Of a DNA stretch of 7,536 nt, positions 4,958 through 7,536 are shown one piece after another. The notes under the pieces are model-generated. The model was given only the letters and a program-made list of their open reading frames with translations, did no database searches and had not been told where the DNA came from. The translations under genes were made by a program, and so were the position numbers. This DNA comes from DAOUAG01 sp034432935 (GTDB taxonomy: Bacteria; Chloroflexota; Dehalococcoidia; SM23-28-2; RBG-16-64-32): the NCBI GenBank assembly GCA_034432935.1, contig DAOUBD010000071.1, positions 1 through 7,536 of the forward strand. Reading direction: 5' to 3'. Every line of letters begins with the position of its first letter. Position 1 is the stretch's first letter.

Positions 4958-7309
4958 CTAGTCCCTCCCTTCTCCCGGATGCCAGCTTGCGAACTCCGCC
5001 AGCCGGGCCGCCATCGCTAGCTTCAGCGCTCCTCCTTGCTGGAGCGCCTTCTCGTATATCTCCTCGGTGAGTCCTTTCGCTAACCTATGGCGTTCAGCGA
5101 AGCGCTTCAAGTGATAGTAGGCCCGCCAAAGCTCGGGGCAGTACTTGACCTCTCCATCAGGCCGCCCCGTGACCAGCTTCTCGAGGGCCTTCAGTCGGCG
5201 GAGGAGCGAGCGGGCGACCCGGCCCTCCTCTGTGCCGAGGATGAGGTCTACCAATTCCTTCTGCCACCGCACGACCTCTTCGAGGTCCTGCCACTTTATC
5301 GCATAACCGAAGAGCGTTACCCGATCCTTGCCGGGCTGCTCCTTGGCGCGATCAAGCATCCGCTCTGCCTCCTCCAGCCCCCGCATCACAGGCCGGGACG
5401 AGTCACCGAAGGCGATACCGGCAGAAAAGTGAAAGGCGGAATTCTCTGCCGTCCATATTCGGAACTCTTGGCGCGCCTTCATAGCGAAGGCCAAAACCTG
5501 ATCCCAGGGGCCGATGGCCACCGCGTCGTCTCCGCCGGCGAACACCATGTATACTTGCGGAAACTCATCCGCGGCGAGGTCGTTCAAGCGGCCCTCGAAG
5601 AACAGCGACAGGAACTTGCTGAAGGTGCCTAAGCGTGAGGGCGAAGTTAATTCCCTTCCGTTGCGCTGAAAGTGCGTTCGGAGCAGATCACCTAGGTCGT
5701 CCACGTCTAGTTTGAGGAAGGCGAGGAGGGGCTTCCCCTTGGCGCACTCAGCAATCTCGCGAAACTCCATAAGGCCGCCGTCTCTCTTCAGGGGTACCCT
5801 ACGACCGCAGGGAAGAAGACGAGCACATGGCAATCGCGATAGGCTGGCCGTGTCCAGCGCGTAAATGGCTCCCCGAAAGGGCGCGGGCGGGGGATTTTGC
5901 CGGACCTCAACCTTGAGGCCCAGCCGTTGGAAGATGGCCTGCCACCCCGAACCCGTGGTCTGTTGGGCTCGCTCCACGGTCACGTATCTTGCCTCCGGGA
6001 GCTCCCGCCCCAACGCCTCCAGGGAATCGCAGAACGGGCAGATGCGACCGTCTTCATCTTCGCGCCCGTGGCTAGCGTCGCCCCCGCAACTGCGACAGGG
6101 CCGGATCGGCCCGCCGTCTGCCCGCGGTTGAAACAAACTAAGGGCAGCGGCAGATCGCTCATAACGGCGTGCCTTCACCGCACCCAACCTCAGGCGCGAA
6201 TCCCGCAACAGCACCGAGAAGCGCTGGGTATCCGCCGGCACAACGGGTACCGAGGCCAAGGAAACGGAGAGCGCTACCCCGTGGACGTGGATTAGGGCAT
6301 CGTCGACACTATCGGCTATGTCGGGCAGCCGGTCGGCGGACCCAACGGGACCGAGGATCTGAAAGTTGCCGCCGGATGCCCACAGCACGTTCGCTCCTGT
6401 AACGCCGAGCTCCTCCGCGATGTGGCGCGCCACCAGCGTCGAGAGCAGGGTCAGGTAGAACGAGCGCGCCCGCAGGGATCGGGCTGCCCGCTTGCTGGCC
6501 GTCCTATGAATGAACGCCTGAATCCCGCTGATGTCCCCCGTGATCAGAGTGGCAACCTCTGGAGAGGCAGCGTCCAAGTTGAATTCCGACGGAAAAATGT
6601 TGGCCGCCGCCAGCGCTCCGGCAAACGCGCCTGCGAGTTGCAGGTGGGAGGCTAGAGAGATATCGGCCACGCTCTCCCAGAACGCAGAAGGGGCCATGCT
6701 GGCGCATAGGTCAATCACGCCTAGGATGCCGTCGACCAGCGCTAACTCATCGTTGCCGGCGTACTGGGCTGCCATCGGGAGCGCTTCCTGCATGCTCTGA
6801 ATCAACTGCCGATAGTCGTGAGGAAGCACCGACGAGTCGCTTCCTGATTCCAGAAGTCCCCGCGAGGTCAGTGGCCGCGGTCGATGCCAGCAACCGTTGT
6901 CGCCGTAGGGATTCAAGAACGCGGGACGCTGCTGGCCGCCGCCAGCAGCCTCATCATCGTCGCGCTCGCCCGCGGCCAACTGGTCGCCAAGTTTCACAAA
7001 CTCTAGGAGTTCTCCCCGGGAGGCAGCCTCTTGACCGACAGCATGGTGGGTCAAAGCAAGCTCCTGCAGGTATGCCGGTTCCGGCAGACCCAAGGATAAA
7101 AGCTTTGCGCCCAGCGGCGCATGAGCGCTCCGATATCGCTTCTTGCAGGAGGGGCAGCCGTCGAAGGAAGTGTGCTCGCGTTCGGTCTGGCAGTCGAACT
7201 GCGAGTCCCGCGGTCCGCGTCCGGAAGCCTGCGTCCACGGCTTGCCCAAGTCGTGAATTAGGCCTCCCAGGGTGGCACGGACAGTTAACGACGATATCCT
7301 CGCATCCAC
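4958..7309 (-). CDS. cas10: Cas10 (Csm1), HD nuclease and cyclic oligoadenylate synthase
   Basis: This is the large signature subunit of type III-A. It cuts single-stranded DNA through its HD domain and makes cyclic oligoadenylate from ATP through its Palm domain when target RNA binds. The 783 residues show, in order: an N-terminal HD domain with GLIHDLGK (17-23; His19, Asp20), His63, His88/His89 and Asp109 in KLGDQLAAGER; the first Palm segment TGDISGIQAFI (257-267) and NVLWASGGNF (307-316); a zinc ribbon with Cys405, Cys408, Cys424 and Cys427; the second Palm with LKLDVDDLGDLL (532-543) and the catalytic GGDD at 592-595 (VFAGGDDAVAIG); and a helical C-terminal domain (from about 670). Both catalytic centres look intact. 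An extra Cys40...Cys52-x2-Cys55 set lies inside the HD region and may bind zinc. The start is GTG 7309, which places HD normally near the N terminus; its ribosome site is weak (GAGAG). It is the first gene of the operon. Confidence 0.97.
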   Translation of the reverse strand: MDARISSLTVRATLGGLIHDLGKPWTQASGRGPRDSQFDCQTEREHTSFDGCPSCKKRYRSAHAPLGAKLLSLGLPEPAYLQELALTHHAVGQEAASRGELLEFVKLGDQLAAGERDDDEAAGGGQQRPAFLNPYGDNGCWHRPRPLTSRGLLESGSDSSVLPHDYRQLIQSMQEALPMAAQYAGNDELALVDGILGVIDLCASMAPSAFWESVADISLASHLQLAGAFAGALAAANIFPSEFNLDAASPEVATLITGDISGIQAFIHRTASKRAARSLRARSFYLTLLSTLVARHIAEELGVTGANVLWASGGNFQILGPVGSADRLPDIADSVDDALIHVHGVALSVSLASVPVVPADTQRFSVLLRDSRLRLGAVKARRYERSAAALSLFQPRADGGPIRPCRSCGGDASHGREDEDGRICPFCDSLEALGRELPEARYVTVERAQQTTGSGWQAIFQRLGLKVEVRQNPPPAPFRGAIYALDTASLSRLPCARLLPCGRRVPLKRDGGLMEFREIAECAKGKPLLAFLKLDVDDLGDLLRTHFQRNGRELTSPSRLGTFSKFLSLFFEGRLNDLAADEFPQVYMVFAGGDDAVAIGPWDQVLAFAMKARQEFRIWTAENSAFHFSAGIAFGDSSRPVMRGLEEAERMLDRAKEQPGKDRVTLFGYAIKWQDLEEVVRWQKELVDLILGTEEGRVARSLLRRLKALEKLVTGRPDGEVKYCPELWRAYYHLKRFAERHRLAKGLTEEIYEKALQQGGALKLAMAARLAEFASWHPGEGRD

Positions 7310-7362
7310 TGACGCTCTCGGGAGGGAGGCTCCTGCTGGTGAGTGAAAAATATGGTGCCTAT

Positions 7363-7392
7363 TTCATACCCGAGGGATAGAAAGGCTGTCAA
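7363..7392 (-). promoter_or_regulatory. Predicted sigma70-type promoter of the cas operon
   Basis: Read on the minus strand, TTGACA (7392-7387, a perfect -35) is followed after 18 nt by TATGAA (7368-7363, four of six -10 bases). Transcription would start near 7356 and give a leader RNA of roughly 45-50 nt before the cas10 GTG at 7309. No other promoter candidate of this quality was seen upstream of cas10, and the short gaps downstream need no further promoter. Confidence 0.6.
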
Positions 7393-7536
7393 GGCTCCAA
7401 CGTCATTGATCTCGCCGAAGTCTCAGCCGGGAGCGGCGAGAAATTCAGGCTGTACCGGGGAAGAAGGTTTGTCTGTGCGTAACAGGAAGCGTGAAGGGGC
7501 CGCCCGTGGCACCAGGGTCCATCTCCATGTCCTGGA
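7393..7536. other. Right-end intergenic stretch, no gene supported
   Basis: No gene can be called here. One plus-strand frame reads protein-like across 7331-7479 but is broken by TAG at 7378 and TAA at 7480. A GTG at 7491 with AGGA just upstream opens a frame to the window end, but only 15 codons are visible. The region probably separates the cas operon from whatever lies to the right. Confidence 0.35.

Noticed and set aside
7491..7536. Start of a rightward gene at GTG 7491
   Set aside because: AGGA lies just upstream, but only 15 codons are visible, too little to support a gene.

Overview
The window is GC-rich bacterial DNA holding a complete type III-A (Csm) CRISPR-Cas effector operon. Beside it, on the left, are two isolated CRISPR repeat units. 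High GC, strong AGGAGG-type ribosome sites, GTG/TTG starts and Arg/Ala/Gly-rich proteins fit a GC-rich bacterium, perhaps a thermophile. Chloroflexota or a high-GC Bacillota lineage is possible, but the sequence alone does not settle the phylum.

Right to left on the minus strand the genes are cas10/csm1 (7309-4958), csm2 (4953-4549), csm3 (4537-3743), csm4 (3736-2738), csm5 (2741-1662) and cas6 (about 1656-880). Gaps are 4-11 nt and csm4/csm5 overlap by 4 nt, so this reads as one translationally coupled operon. A good sigma70-type promoter (TTGACA, 18 nt, TATGAA) lies just upstream of cas10. Cas10 keeps both the HD nuclease motif and the GGDD cyclase motif, and Csm3 keeps the Asp expected to cut target RNA. 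The complex should therefore be able to bind and cut target RNA, cut DNA and make cyclic oligoadenylate. No cyclic-oligoadenylate-activated effector (Csm6, Csx1, Can, Card1) and no Cas1/Cas2 lies in the window.

The left 880 bases hold no cas genes. An 80-bp sequence occurs twice, at 1-80 and 604-683, base-for-base identical. Each copy is a 44-nt segment followed by one 36-nt CRISPR repeat ending in the canonical type III tag ACTGAAAC, and neither is followed by a second repeat. The repeats point rightward, toward the leftward-running cas operon. Between them lie a small likely gene (246-431) for a 61-residue protein with a C-x2-C...H-x2-C zinc-finger-like pattern, and a long GC-rich hairpin (475-525) that may terminate it. 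The rest of this region (81-245, 526-603, 684-879) shows no gene I can support.

The expected workflow is as follows. Cas6 cuts repeat RNA to leave the ACUGAAAC 5' handle. Csm2-Csm5 and Cas10 assemble on the crRNA. Target RNA binding then activates Cas10. The duplicated solo-repeat units and the small zinc-finger-like gene between them are the least ordinary part of the window.
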